Source of the DNA: Burkholderiales bacterium JOSHI_001
GTDB lineage: Bacteria; Pseudomonadota; Gammaproteobacteria; Burkholderiales; Burkholderiaceae_C
Assembly (NCBI GenBank): GCA_000244995.1
Contig: CM001438.1
Span: forward strand, 5,250,096 to 5,314,095
Reading direction: 5' to 3'
Length of the DNA: 64,000 nucleotides
The notes under the pieces are model-generated. The model ran no database searches and was not told the origin of the DNA. It worked only from the letters and a program-made list of their open reading frames with translations. The stretch's first letter is position 1. Every line of letters begins with the position of its first letter. Positions 1 to 9,271 of the stretch are shown piece by piece. The translations under genes and the position numbers were made by a program.

Positions 1-2
1 TG

Positions 3-854
3 GCCAAGGGGCTGGACCCGGACACCGAGCTGTCCGCCGGCTGGCGCGAGGGCGCCTACCCGTACAAGAACCTGTTGTCGCGCAAGAACTATGAAATCCA
101 GAAGTACCGCCTGCAGGTGGAACTGCTGAAGCTGCAGGCCTGGGTGAAAGAAACCGGCGCGCGCGTGGTCGTCATCTTCGAAGGCCGCGACGCGGCCGGC
201 AAGGGTGGCACCATCAAGCGCTTCATGGAACACCTGAACCCGCGCGGCGCGCGCGTGGTGGCGCTGGAAAAGCCCAGCGAGGTGGAACGCGGCCAGTGGT
301 ACTTCCAGCGCTACATCAGCCACCTGCCCACCCGCGGCGAGATCGTGATGTTCGACCGCAGCTGGTACAACCGCTCGGGGGTGGAGCGGGTGATGGGCTT
401 TTGCACCGATCACGAATACGACGAGTTCCTGCGCCAGACCCCGGAGTTCGAGCGCCAGCTGGTGCGCTCGGGCGTGCACCTGTTCAAGTTCTGGTTCAGC
501 GTCAGCCGGGCCGAACAACGCCGCCGCTTCAAGGAACGCAAGGCCCACCCGCTGAAGCAGTGGAAGCTGTCACCCATTGACATGGCCAGCCTGGACAAGT
601 GGGACGACTACACCCGCGCCAAGGAGGCCATGTTCCTGCACTGCGACACGTCCGACTCGCCGTGGACCGTGATCAAGAGCGATTGCAAGAAGCGCGCGCG
701 CCTGAACGCGATGCGCTACCTGCTGCACCGCCTGCCCTACAGCAACAAGGACCTGGCCACCCTGGGCGCGGTGGACCCGCTGATCGTGGGCCGGCCGTCG
801 CTGGTGCCCGGGGTGCGCGGCGACGACCAACTGGCGCCATCCGGCGCCGGATGA
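3..854 (+). CDS. ppk2: Polyphosphate kinase 2 (PPK2), 5' truncated by window
   Basis: PPK2 enzymes move phosphate between polyphosphate and nucleotides in the cytoplasm. The reading frame is open to the left edge (codons run from base 3), so the true start lies outside the window and 283 residues are visible. The family signature WREGAYPYKN..SRKNYE stands at the start of the fragment, a Walker A loop GRDAAGKGG at about fragment residues 61-69, and the lid/Walker B motif FDRSWYNR near residue 118. The single-domain layout and the YPYKN lead-in fit class I PPK2, but nucleotide preference cannot be read from sequence. It ends 262 bases before ahcY and is separated from it by a strong hairpin, so I do not place the two in one operon. 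Confidence 0.93.
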   Translation, partial: AKGLDPDTELSAGWREGAYPYKNLLSRKNYEIQKYRLQVELLKLQAWVKETGARVVVIFEGRDAAGKGGTIKRFMEHLNPRGARVVALEKPSEVERGQWYFQRYISHLPTRGEIVMFDRSWYNRSGVERVMGFCTDHEYDEFLRQTPEFERQLVRSGVHLFKFWFSVSRAEQRRRFKERKAHPLKQWKLSPIDMASLDKWDDYTRAKEAMFLHCDTSDSPWTVIKSDCKKRARLNAMRYLLHRLPYSNKDLATLGAVDPLIVGRPSLVPGVRGDDQLAPSGAG

Positions 855-876
855 ACTGGCGCAAGCAGCCACTCGT

Positions 877-908
877 GTGAAAAGCGGCGGCATGGCCCCG
901 CTTTTCAC
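877..908 (+). terminator. Perfect 11-bp hairpin after ppk2
   Basis: GTGAAAAGCGG at 877-887 pairs perfectly with CCGCTTTTCAC at 898-908 across a 10-base loop. It begins 22 bases after the ppk2 stop and lies just before the ahcY promoter. There is no long run of T beyond the 3' arm (only the TTTT inside it), so it may be an imperfect intrinsic terminator or an RNA-stabilising stem. Its position argues for separating ppk2 from ahcY. Confidence 0.6.
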
Positions 909-944
909 CAAAACCCGCTCCGGCGCAGTGGCCGCGTACGCTGC

Positions 945-950
945 TAGAAT
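945..950 (+). promoter_or_regulatory. Probable -10 element of ahcY-metF promoter
   Basis: TAGAAT sits 10 bases before the riboswitch core, which would place the transcription start close to the first paired base of the aptamer. No convincing -35 hexamer is seen 16-18 bases upstream, so an activator or a weak -35 must be assumed. Confidence 0.45.
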
Positions 951-960
951 TTTCGAAGTT

Positions 961-1051
961 CCGAGGAGCGTTGCAAGGTCGTCCTGACCCCAGGCTCGGA
1001 GCCCTTCATTGCAACCGCGCTCACCCGCATCGAAGTCCATGCGTGGGTGAG
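961..1051 (+). promoter_or_regulatory. SAH riboswitch with apparent expression platform
   Basis: The leader carries the S-adenosylhomocysteine aptamer known from ahcY leaders of Proteobacteria. CCGAG (961-965) pairs with CTCGG (995-999). GAGCG (966-970) can pair with CGCTC (1018-1022), forming the diagnostic pseudoknot. The conserved GAGCGTTGCA and CCAGGCTCGG segments are intact. Directly overlapping the pseudoknot strand, CTCACCCGCAT (1020-1030) can instead pair with ATGC and GGGTGAG (1039-1051, two-base bulge), so the two structures are mutually exclusive. SAH binding is known to switch ahcY on in this class, which fits the aptamer blocking the downstream stem. Confidence 0.92.
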
Positions 1052-1116
1052 CTGGCGCAAGCCGCCTTTCCCCTTTTGGTGCCGCTGCGGGTTTCCTTAT
1101 CGACGGAGATCCCGAG

Positions 1117-2544
<1,428 letters not shown>

Positions 2545-2563
2545 TCGCGCAAAGGCCCGACCG

Positions 2564-3415
2564 ATGAGCACCCAGACCCCCCGTCTGCCGGTGCCGGTGA
2601 GCTTCGAGTTCTTTCCGCCCAACACCCCGGTGGGGGCGGAAAAACTCAAGACGGTGGTGCAGGACCTGGGCGCTCTGGCGCCCGAGTTCTTCAGCGTCAC
2701 CTACGGCGCCGGCGGCTCCACGCGCGACAAGACCCTGGCCACGGTGAAGGACATCGCCGTGGCCGGCTTCGAGGCCGCACCGCACCTGTCCTGCGTGGGT
2801 TCCACCCGCGAAGGCATTGCGGAAATTCTCGCCACCTACCGGGCGCAGAACATCCGCCGCCTGGTGGCGCTGCGCGGCGACCTGCCCAGTGGCACTGCGG
2901 TGGCGGGTGAATTCCGCTATGCCAGCGAGCTGGTGCAGTTCGTGCGCGAAACCCAAGGTGCCGACTGGCACATCGAGGTGGCGGCCTACCCCGAATACCA
3001 CCCCGAGCAGCGCTACGCCAAGCGCGACCTGCAGCACTTCGCGGCCAAGGTGAAGGCGGGTGCGAACTCGGCCATCACCCAGTTCTTCTTCAACCCCGAC
3101 GCCTACTTCCACTTCGTGGACGAGGTGCGCGCGCTGGGGGTGGACGTGCCCATCGTGCCGGGCATCATGCCCATCCACAACTTCGCGCGCATCGTGCAGT
3201 TCGCGGCGCGCGACGGCATCGAGATCCCGCGCTGGGTGCTGCTGAAGATGGAAGGCTACCTGGACGACACCGCGTCGATCCGCGCCTTCGGCGTGGACGT
3301 GGTGACGCGGCTGTGCGAGCGGCTGATCGCCGGCGGCGCGCCGTCGATCCACTTCTACACCCTGAACCAGAGCGGGCTGACGACGGAAATCTGCCAGCGC
3401 CTGATGGGCCGCTGA
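2564..3415 (+). CDS. metF: Methylenetetrahydrofolate reductase
   Basis: MetF is an FAD enzyme that reduces 5,10-methylene-THF to 5-methyl-THF, the methyl donor for homocysteine remethylation. The 283-residue product has the TIM-barrel family marks: SFEFFPP at the N-terminus, then TYGAGGSTRDKT, LVALRGDLP and TQFFFNPDAY, and its length matches single-domain bacterial MetF. It lies 19 bases after ahcY on the same strand, so it is probably under the same SAH riboswitch. Its stop is 11 bases from the stop of the convergent response-regulator gene. Confidence 0.97.
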   Translation: MSTQTPRLPVPVSFEFFPPNTPVGAEKLKTVVQDLGALAPEFFSVTYGAGGSTRDKTLATVKDIAVAGFEAAPHLSCVGSTREGIAEILATYRAQNIRRLVALRGDLPSGTAVAGEFRYASELVQFVRETQGADWHIEVAAYPEYHPEQRYAKRDLQHFAAKVKAGANSAITQFFFNPDAYFHFVDEVRALGVDVPIVPGIMPIHNFARIVQFAARDGIEIPRWVLLKMEGYLDDTASIRAFGVDVVTRLCERLIAGGAPSIHFYTLNQSGLTTEICQRLMGR

Positions 3416-3426
3416 AGCGCGCCGGG

Positions 3427-4074
3427 TCAGCCGGCGTTGCTGACCAGGCCTTCGCGGATGGCGTAGCGCGTGAGGCCCGCCACGTCGTGGATGCCCAGGC
3501 GGCGCATCAGTTCGGCGCGGTGGGTTTCCACCGTTTTCGGGCTGATGTGCAGCAGCTCGCCGATGCCGCGCGTGCTGTGGCCTTCGGCGATCATCTGCAG
3601 GATTTCGCGCTGGCGCGAACTCAGCTGGTCCAGCCCCGGCGTCACCGACGGGCGCTGCAGCGCCTGCACCAGGTGGCCCGACACCGACACGCTGACATAG
3701 GAACGGCCTTGCGCCGCTTCGCGCAGGGCCTGCGCCAGGTCGTCCACCGCGGCGTCCTTGATCACATAGCCCAGCGCGCCGGCGCGGATGGCCGCGGTGA
3801 CGTACTGCGCCGTGGTGTGCATGGACAGCATCACCACCTTGGTGCGCGGGCACTCCTGGCTCAGCCGCGCCGCGGTTTCAATGCCGTTCAACTGCGGCAT
3901 GGCAATGTCCAGCAGCGCCACGTCGGGGTCCAGCCGGCGTGCGGCTGCCAGCGCTTCGTGGCCGTTGCTGGCCTCGGCAATGACCTCGGCGTCGGGCATG
4001 GCGTCGATCAGGGCGCGCAGGCCCTGGCGCACCAGGGCATGGTCATCCGCCAGCAGAACTTTGGTCTTGTTCAT
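3427..4074 (-). CDS. NarL/FixJ-family response regulator
   Basis: This 215-residue protein has an N-terminal receiver domain (acidic pair D10-D11, phospho-acceptor D56 in LLDIAMP) and a C-terminal LuxR-type helix-turn-helix at about 148-210 (SSRQREILQMIAEG..ISPKTVETHR). I chose the ATG at 4074 because the receiver fold starts there (MNKTKVLLADD). The frame stays open 30 codons further upstream, but that stretch lies inside the kinase gene and has no domain character. The first 32 bases overlap the end of the kinase gene, so kinase and regulator are cotranscribed and probably translationally coupled. It should bind DNA as a phosphorylated dimer. Its target genes are not evident from the surroundings. 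Confidence 0.95.
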   Translation of the reverse strand: MNKTKVLLADDHALVRQGLRALIDAMPDAEVIAEASNGHEALAAARRLDPDVALLDIAMPQLNGIETAARLSQECPRTKVVMLSMHTTAQYVTAAIRAGALGYVIKDAAVDDLAQALREAAQGRSYVSVSVSGHLVQALQRPSVTPGLDQLSSRQREILQMIAEGHSTRGIGELLHISPKTVETHRAELMRRLGIHDVAGLTRYAIREGLVSNAG

Positions 4075-6439
4075 CGTGCTCTTGCAAGGGCAGCGCCACC
4101 ACGATGGTGGTGCCTTGGCCCGGGTGGGATTGGATCTCGAAGCGCCCGCCGAGTTGCTCGGCACGTTCGCGCATGCTCACCAGGCCGAGTGAGTGGCCGC
4201 GTTTCATGTTGGCCATGTCCTCGGCGTCGAAGCCCTGGCCGTTGTCGCGCACCTGCAGGTGCAGTGCGTCGCTGTCCAGCGCCAGCCACAACTCGATGCG
4301 GTCGGTGCCGCTGTGGCGCGCAGCATTGTTGATGGCTTCCTGGGCAATGCGAAAGCAGGCCAGTTCCACCAGGGGCGGCAGCGCACCGATGGCATCGTCC
4401 CCGGACAGGCTGAGCTCCAGGCCCAGGCGCTGCTGCTGGCGGTCACACAGCCACTGCAGCGCCGCGGCCAGGCCCAGGTCGTCCAGCACCGCGGGGTGCA
4501 GGTCCAGCGCGCGGCTGCGCACCTGCGCGATGAGCTGCTGCACCGTGGCCAGTGAATCCTGCAACCGCGCCAGTCGGGCCGCGGCCTCGCCGTCAGGGGC
4601 GCGGCTTTCCTGCTCGATCATCACCTGCAGGTTGATGCGCAGGGCGGCCAGCTGCTGACCCATCTCGTCGTGCAGTTCGCGCGCGATGGCGCGGCGCTCG
4701 CTGGACTGGCTTTCCAGCAGCGCACCGGCCAGGTAGTGCAGCTGCCGCTGGCGTTCGTCCAGCGCCAGGCGGTTGCGGCGGCGTTCGGTGGCGTCGGAGA
4801 AAAACACCGCCAGGCCGGCTTCGGACGGGAACATGCGCAGTTCCATCCACTGCCCCGGGCGCAGGGCCGCCACCTCGGCGCTGCGCGGCGTGCCCTGCTC
4901 CATGGCTTCGCGCAGCACCAGCTCGATCTCGCTGCCACGCAGGCTGGGCAGCACGTGCCACAGCGGCTGGCCGAGTTCGGTGTTCATGGTCACCGGGGCG
5001 TAGCGCCGGGCCAGGGCGTTGGCGAAGTTCACGTGCCAATCGGCGTCCACCACGATCACGCCTTCGTTCAGCGAGTTGGTCACCTGGTGCAGCCGGCCTT
5101 CGGCGGCGTCGCGCGCCTTGATCTGCTCGCCCAGCCGCGCCACCGTGGCCAGCAGCGATTCGTTCTGCTTGCGCATCACGTCGGCCGACACCGCCAAGCG
5201 TTGCGCCATGCGGTTGAAGGCCTGGCCCAGGCGGCCCAGCTCGGCGCGACGCGGCAGGTGCAGCGGTTCGGGCGTGGCGTCGATGGACAGTCGCTCGGCC
5301 GCGTTGGTGAAGCGGCCCACCTCGCGCGCCGACAGGCGCAGCACCGCCAGGCCCACCAGCAGGATGGCCAGCGTGAGCCCGCCGATCAGCGCGCCGGACG
5401 CGTGCGACGCAGCGTGCGCGCCGGGGCTCAGGTCAGGCTCGGGCCCGGCCTGCACCAGCCACCAGTCCAGGCCCAGGCGCGGCCGCAGGGACTGCGCCAC
5501 CAGCAGCATGCGGCTGCCGTCGTCGGCGTCATAGCTGGCGGCCACCAAAGGCACTTCCTGCGGGGCCCGCAGCCGCCCGGCCAGGGTGCGGAAGGAACGC
5601 GCCAGCAGCTCCGCCCCTTGCGGCAAGCCCGGCGCGGTGTGCGCGTAGGCCGTGCCGACCAGCGACAGGCCACCGCCCAGGGGTTCGGCCCCGGCGGGCG
5701 TGGGCAGGGAACTGGCCAGCGGCCGGCCGTCGGGCGTGACCAGGTAGGCCAGCCCCCAGGTCACCAGGTCGGCGCTGCGCAGGTGGGCTTCCAGCGCGGT
5801 CAGCGGCCCGCCCACGGCCAGCACCGCGCTCACACTGTCACCGGGCCCGCGCAGCGCCCGGGCCAGGGCCACCATGGGCTGGCCGCTGCCGGCCTTCATG
5901 TACACCGGCGACCAGGCGTCGGTGCGCCGGGCCGCCGCCGCCTGGTACCAGGGTTCGCGCAGTGGCGGCGCCGCCGGGTGGTCTTCCGCCAGCGGCTGGC
6001 TGCGGTCACCCGCATGGCGCGAGCGGTAGTGCAGGGTGCCGCCGGGTTGGGTGTCGTCGCTGCGGGTGATGACCACGTCGCCGCTGGCCAAGCGGCGCAG
6101 GCTCAGGAAGCGGCCATCGGCCAGCGCCAGATGCCATTCACTGTCGGGCAGGCGCGAGACCTCCACCAGCGGCCACAGCGCGTGTTCAGCCTGGTCGAGG
6201 TCGGCACCGGTCTGGATGGCCTGGGCCGCCTGCGCCAGGCCCTGCGGCCACTGGGTCATGAAGCCCTGCACGGACTCGTGCAGCCGGGCCAATTCCACCT
6301 GCGCCAGGCGGTCGCTCAGGCGGGTGATGGCGTCGTGCGCGGTGCGGTGCGACAGCCAGCCCACCACGCTGGCCAGCATCACCATCAGCAGCAGCAAGGG
6401 CAGCGTCGGACCGACGCGAACGGGCATGGGGGCCATCAT
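4043..6439 (-). CDS. Membrane sensor histidine kinase (NarX/UhpB-like, HisKA_3)
   Basis: A 798-residue sensor kinase paired with the overlapping NarL-type regulator. An N-terminal membrane segment (about 8-27) is followed by a long periplasmic region resembling double-Cache sensors, a second membrane segment near 345-365, a HAMP linker, and a PAS-like domain (EGVIVVDADWHVNFANALARRY). The HisKA_3 phospho-acceptor H590 lies in ARELHDEMGQQLAAL, and the ATPase has N-box NNAARHS and G-box DNGQGFD. The extracellular ligand cannot be inferred. The start MMAPMPVRVG is the first methionine in frame. A 47-codon membrane-protein gene lies 79 bases upstream on the same strand and may be cotranscribed. 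Confidence 0.94.
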   Translation of the reverse strand: MMAPMPVRVGPTLPLLLLMVMLASVVGWLSHRTAHDAITRLSDRLAQVELARLHESVQGFMTQWPQGLAQAAQAIQTGADLDQAEHALWPLVEVSRLPDSEWHLALADGRFLSLRRLASGDVVITRSDDTQPGGTLHYRSRHAGDRSQPLAEDHPAAPPLREPWYQAAAARRTDAWSPVYMKAGSGQPMVALARALRGPGDSVSAVLAVGGPLTALEAHLRSADLVTWGLAYLVTPDGRPLASSLPTPAGAEPLGGGLSLVGTAYAHTAPGLPQGAELLARSFRTLAGRLRAPQEVPLVAASYDADDGSRMLLVAQSLRPRLGLDWWLVQAGPEPDLSPGAHAASHASGALIGGLTLAILLVGLAVLRLSAREVGRFTNAAERLSIDATPEPLHLPRRAELGRLGQAFNRMAQRLAVSADVMRKQNESLLATVARLGEQIKARDAAEGRLHQVTNSLNEGVIVVDADWHVNFANALARRYAPVTMNTELGQPLWHVLPSLRGSEIELVLREAMEQGTPRSAEVAALRPGQWMELRMFPSEAGLAVFFSDATERRRNRLALDERQRQLHYLAGALLESQSSERRAIARELHDEMGQQLAALRINLQVMIEQESRAPDGEAAARLARLQDSLATVQQLIAQVRSRALDLHPAVLDDLGLAAALQWLCDRQQQRLGLELSLSGDDAIGALPPLVELACFRIAQEAINNAARHSGTDRIELWLALDSDALHLQVRDNGQGFDAEDMANMKRGHSLGLVSMRERAEQLGGRFEIQSHPGQGTTIVVALPLQEHDEQDQSSAGG

Positions 6440-6518
6440 CGAAGTCCGTCACGGCCGAAGCGGCCGGCATGAGCGGCCGATTGTGACCTTGCGCCGCACG
6501 CGCGCCGGGGCCCTGGGC

Positions 6519-6662
6519 CTACTTGCCTGGGGGGGCGACGGTGCCGGCGGCCGGCGCCGGGTCTTCGGAATGAGAGAGGGCTGCCAAGCCCAAGGCCACC
6601 AACAGCATGGCGATGAACAACACCAGGAAACGCAGAACCGGCAGCTTGATGTCCGTGGACAT
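6519..6662 (-). CDS. Small single-pass membrane protein (47 aa), function unknown
   Basis: A 47-codon reading frame starts MSTDIKLPVLRF, has one hydrophobic helix (about residues 8-30) and ends in a short polar Pro/Ala tail. The ATG at 6662 is preceded on the minus strand by an AGGGG ribosome-binding site, which is why I prefer it to the longer open frame. It is the gene immediately upstream of the sensor kinase in the same direction. I do not recognise the family. A role as an accessory of the kinase is possible, but nothing beyond position supports it. Confidence 0.55.
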   Translation of the reverse strand: MSTDIKLPVLRFLVLFIAMLLVALGLAALSHSEDPAPAAGTVAPPGK

Positions 6663-6736
6663 GTGACCCCTGAGCCGATCGCTGTGATTTGATTGTTGAA
6701 GGTTCCGCGCACCTGCCGCCTTGCAGCGCCAAGCCG

Positions 6737-6750
6737 CGGACCATGGTCCG
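6737..6750. repeat. 14-bp perfect palindrome upstream of the kinase cluster
   Basis: CGGACCATGGTCCG is a perfect 14-bp palindrome 75 bases before the start of the small membrane gene, inside the 225-base gap between it and nnrS. It could be an operator for a dimeric regulator of the small gene plus kinase/regulator unit. No second copy was noticed in the window. Confidence 0.35.
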
Positions 6751-6765
6751 TTCTGCGTTCCCGGA

Positions 6766-6780
6766 TGCCCCTCCGGGGCA
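6766..6780 (-). terminator. Short GC hairpin downstream of nnrS
   Basis: TGCCCC pairs with GGGGCA around a 3-base loop about 110 bases beyond the nnrS stop. It lacks a T tract, so it is a weak terminator candidate only. Confidence 0.25.
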
Positions 6781-6887
6781 GCCCAGCGCGAATTGTCACA
6801 GGCTGCCCTGCTCGGCCCCATCAGGCCCAGGTGGGTTAGGCCGCTAAGGAAAAGCCTGATCTCCGTGTTCGCGTGGACCGGCGCGCC

Positions 6888-8216
6888 TCAGCCGGCCTGG
6901 CCATCCGCCCGGGGCAAGCCGAACCAGCGGCCATGCCGCAGCGCCCAGGCGCCCACCGCGGCCAGCCAGAACTGCGCGGCCAGCAGGGTGAGCGGTGTGC
7001 TCAGCGCAGGCGGCACCAGCGCCGCGGTCACCCGCAGCAGCACGCCGGCTTGAAGGGCCCAGAACACCGCCCAGGCCCAGTTGTCCGCCACCAGGCTGCG
7101 CCCGCTGTGGCCACAGGCCACGCGCGTGGCCATCGCCACCAGCGTGCTGCCGAGGAAGCCCATGGTCAGCGCATGCAGGGGCGCCAGGCCCAGTGACAGC
7201 GTGCCGTCGCTGGCACTCATCAGCGCGTGTGACACACCGCCCAGCGTGAAGGCCACGCCCAGCCAGAAAAAGCCCATGTGCAGCATGGCCAGCAGGCGAA
7301 TCTTCAGGCTCTGCAACAGGCCCCAGCGCAGTGCCAGCCACAGCATCAGCGCGCCGGCCGGCAGTTCCAGCGCGGCGCGCAGCCCGGACAGCAGCACCGA
7401 AGACGGGCCGTCGTCGAACGCCTGCAAGGCCGCCAGCGGCGCCTGCACCGCCACCGCGCCCACCATCAGCCACAGCAGGACGCGTGGCCGCCAGGCGTCC
7501 TGCGCCGGCAGCGCCGCCGCTGAAAAGAACGGCAGCATGCGGTGCGTCACCGCCACGAAGACCGGCGCCAGACCGCCCCACAGCGCGAAGTGCAGGGCGG
7601 CCCGTGCCGCCGCGTCCTGGCCCAGGGCCACGCCCGCCGCGGCCGCCCACAGCGCCATTGCCGTGACGGCGCAGCCACCGGCGGCCAGCACCGCATGTTC
7701 GCGCTCGGCCACCCGGCTTTGCAGCACCAGCAACAGGAAGCGACCAGTGGCCAGCGCCAGGCCCACCGCCGCCGTGGCCAGGCCCAGTGCCGCCAGCGCC
7801 GCGGCCAGGTGAAAGCCGGGCAGCGCCAACAGCCAGCCCGCCGCCATCAGGCCCAGCGGCAAGGCCAGGTCGGCCGCCCGCTGCGCCGGCTGCTGCAACC
7901 AGCGCGGCCCGGCGGTGAACAGGAAGCCCACAAAAAAGAAGGGCATGAAGCCCAGGCCCATGACCAGGGCGTGGGCGGTGCCCGGCCGCACGTCCCAGGG
8001 CAGGGCCAGGCCGGCATGCCGGGCCAGCAGCGCCGCCGTCCACCACAGCGCGGCGGCGGCCAGCACCACCGCACCGGCGAAAAAGGCCACGCGATGCGGC
8101 GCCGCACCCAGGCGGCCGAAGGAGAAGGACTGCGCCCGCCGGGGCCCCCGCCGGCGCGTGAAGCTGCCCGACGGCAGACCCAGGGGCGAAGGGCTGTTGG
8201 GGTGGATGGGGTACAT
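6888..8216 (-). CDS. nnrS: NnrS family heme-copper membrane protein
   Basis: NnrS proteins are polytopic inner-membrane heme/copper proteins tied to nitric oxide and nitrosative stress tolerance in denitrifiers. The 442-residue product shows the family opening APHRVAFFAGA, then HALVMGLGFMPFFFVGFLFTAGPRWL and a later HALTMGFLGSTLVAMATRV, with about twelve hydrophobic helices. I start it at the ATG at 8216, which has a GAGGAGA ribosome-binding site; the frame is open 27 codons further but lacks one. An FNR/NNR-like half-palindrome box sits at the correct distance upstream, implying induction by low oxygen or NO. No nitrite or NO reductase gene is visible nearby. Confidence 0.93.
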   Translation of the reverse strand: MYPIHPNSPSPLGLPSGSFTRRRGPRRAQSFSFGRLGAAPHRVAFFAGAVVLAAAALWWTAALLARHAGLALPWDVRPGTAHALVMGLGFMPFFFVGFLFTAGPRWLQQPAQRAADLALPLGLMAAGWLLALPGFHLAAALAALGLATAAVGLALATGRFLLLVLQSRVAEREHAVLAAGGCAVTAMALWAAAAGVALGQDAAARAALHFALWGGLAPVFVAVTHRMLPFFSAAALPAQDAWRPRVLLWLMVGAVAVQAPLAALQAFDDGPSSVLLSGLRAALELPAGALMLWLALRWGLLQSLKIRLLAMLHMGFFWLGVAFTLGGVSHALMSASDGTLSLGLAPLHALTMGFLGSTLVAMATRVACGHSGRSLVADNWAWAVFWALQAGVLLRVTAALVPPALSTPLTLLAAQFWLAAVGAWALRHGRWFGLPRADGQAG

Positions 8217-8286
8217 CGCCGGTCTCCTCGGGTGTTGTTCACCGCCCCGCCCCGGGCCGCGGCACCGCAGAGGCGAAACGCCGAGG

Positions 8287-8328
8287 ATGCTAGGCAAGCG
8301 CCGGGCGCGGGGGCTTGACCTGGGTCAG
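8287..8328 (-). promoter_or_regulatory. FNR/NNR-type box and -10 of nnrS promoter
   Basis: TTGAC-CTGG-GTCAG (8315-8328) is a near-perfect inverted repeat of the CRP/FNR/Dnr type. A TAGCAT -10 element reads on the minus strand at 8292-8287. With that -10, the transcription start falls near 8280 and the box centre (8321.5) falls at exactly -41.5, the class II activator position. The resulting 5' leader to nnrS is about 64 bases. Confidence 0.6.
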
Positions 8329-8353
8329 GCCCCTTCAGGGTCCAGGCCCGGTG

Positions 8354-9151
8354 TCACCCGGGGGCGCGCGCCACCAGGCGCAGGCACTGGGCGGCGCTGC
8401 CAAAGGGCTGGCCCGCCGGGTCCAGCGCCTGCAAGTGCTCGAAGCCGGCCGCGCGCAGCAGGCCGCACAGCCCGTCCAGCGTGTGGATGCGGTAGGACGC
8501 GTGGCAGCAGTGAACCTGCGCGCCCTGCCGCAGCTCGTACTGCACGGCCATGCGGGGCTGGCCGGGCTGCCACTGGCGCCGGATGTCCACCTGCAGCTCG
8601 CCCACGCGGCCACTGGCCTGGGGCGCGAAGCGGGTGGCCAGCAGTTCGGCCAGCATCTGCACCTCCAGGGCGAAGCCGCCGCCGGGCCGCAGGGCTGAGC
8701 GCGCGGCGCGCAGGAACTGCGCATTGCCGGCATCGTCCAGGTAGCCGAAGCTGTCGCCCCAGCAGAACACCGCGTCGAAGGTTTCGCCGGCCGGGGGCTG
8801 GCACATGTCGCCTTCGATCCAGCGCACCGCCTGCCCCCGCGCGTCGGCCCGGGTGCGGGCCAGCGCCAGCAGGCCGGGCGAGATGTCCACCCCGGTGGCC
8901 CGGCAGCCCCGCGCCGCCAGTTCGATGGCCACCCGGCCTTCGCCGCAGGGCAGGTCCAGCACCCGCTGGCCGGGCTGCAGGCCCAGGTGGCGCACCAGGA
9001 AGTCGGCGTCGTCCAGCGCCTGCTGCACCGGCACGATGGCACGCCACAGGTCCAGCATGGGGCCGCTGAAGTGATGGCGCCACCACTGGTCGTCACGGTA
9101 GGGGGGGTCGGGATTCACCTGGCCATGATGCCCCCAAGCCGGCCAGGCCAT
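8354..9151 (-). CDS. Class I SAM-dependent methyltransferase
   Basis: A 265-residue cytoplasmic methyltransferase. The SAM-binding motif I VLDLPCGEGRVAIEL lies at about 64-78, the acidic residue after beta2 is in GVDISPG, and motif post-I resembles IEGDMCQPPAGETFDAVFCWGDSFGYL. The last part matches small-molecule methyltransferases with a DSFGY loop (Methyltransf_25/31 type). The substrate is not predictable. It stands alone, 137 bases upstream of nnrS on the same strand, and divergent from the flavodoxin gene. Its start is the first ATG in frame, and shorter starts are possible. Confidence 0.85.
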   Translation of the reverse strand: MAWPAWGHHGQVNPDPPYRDDQWWRHHFSGPMLDLWRAIVPVQQALDDADFLVRHLGLQPGQRVLDLPCGEGRVAIELAARGCRATGVDISPGLLALARTRADARGQAVRWIEGDMCQPPAGETFDAVFCWGDSFGYLDDAGNAQFLRAARSALRPGGGFALEVQMLAELLATRFAPQASGRVGELQVDIRRQWQPGQPRMAVQYELRQGAQVHCCHASYRIHTLDGLCGLLRAAGFEHLQALDPAGQPFGSAAQCLRLVARAPG

Positions 9152-9271
9152 CGAAGGCTTCGAACGGTCGCGTCAAACGCGGCGAACGGGTGAGGCGCCG
9201 GCGGGCCGCAGACTGCGCCTCAGCCAGGTGCCACGGGGGCGCCGCGCACACCACGTCACAGGAAGCACACC

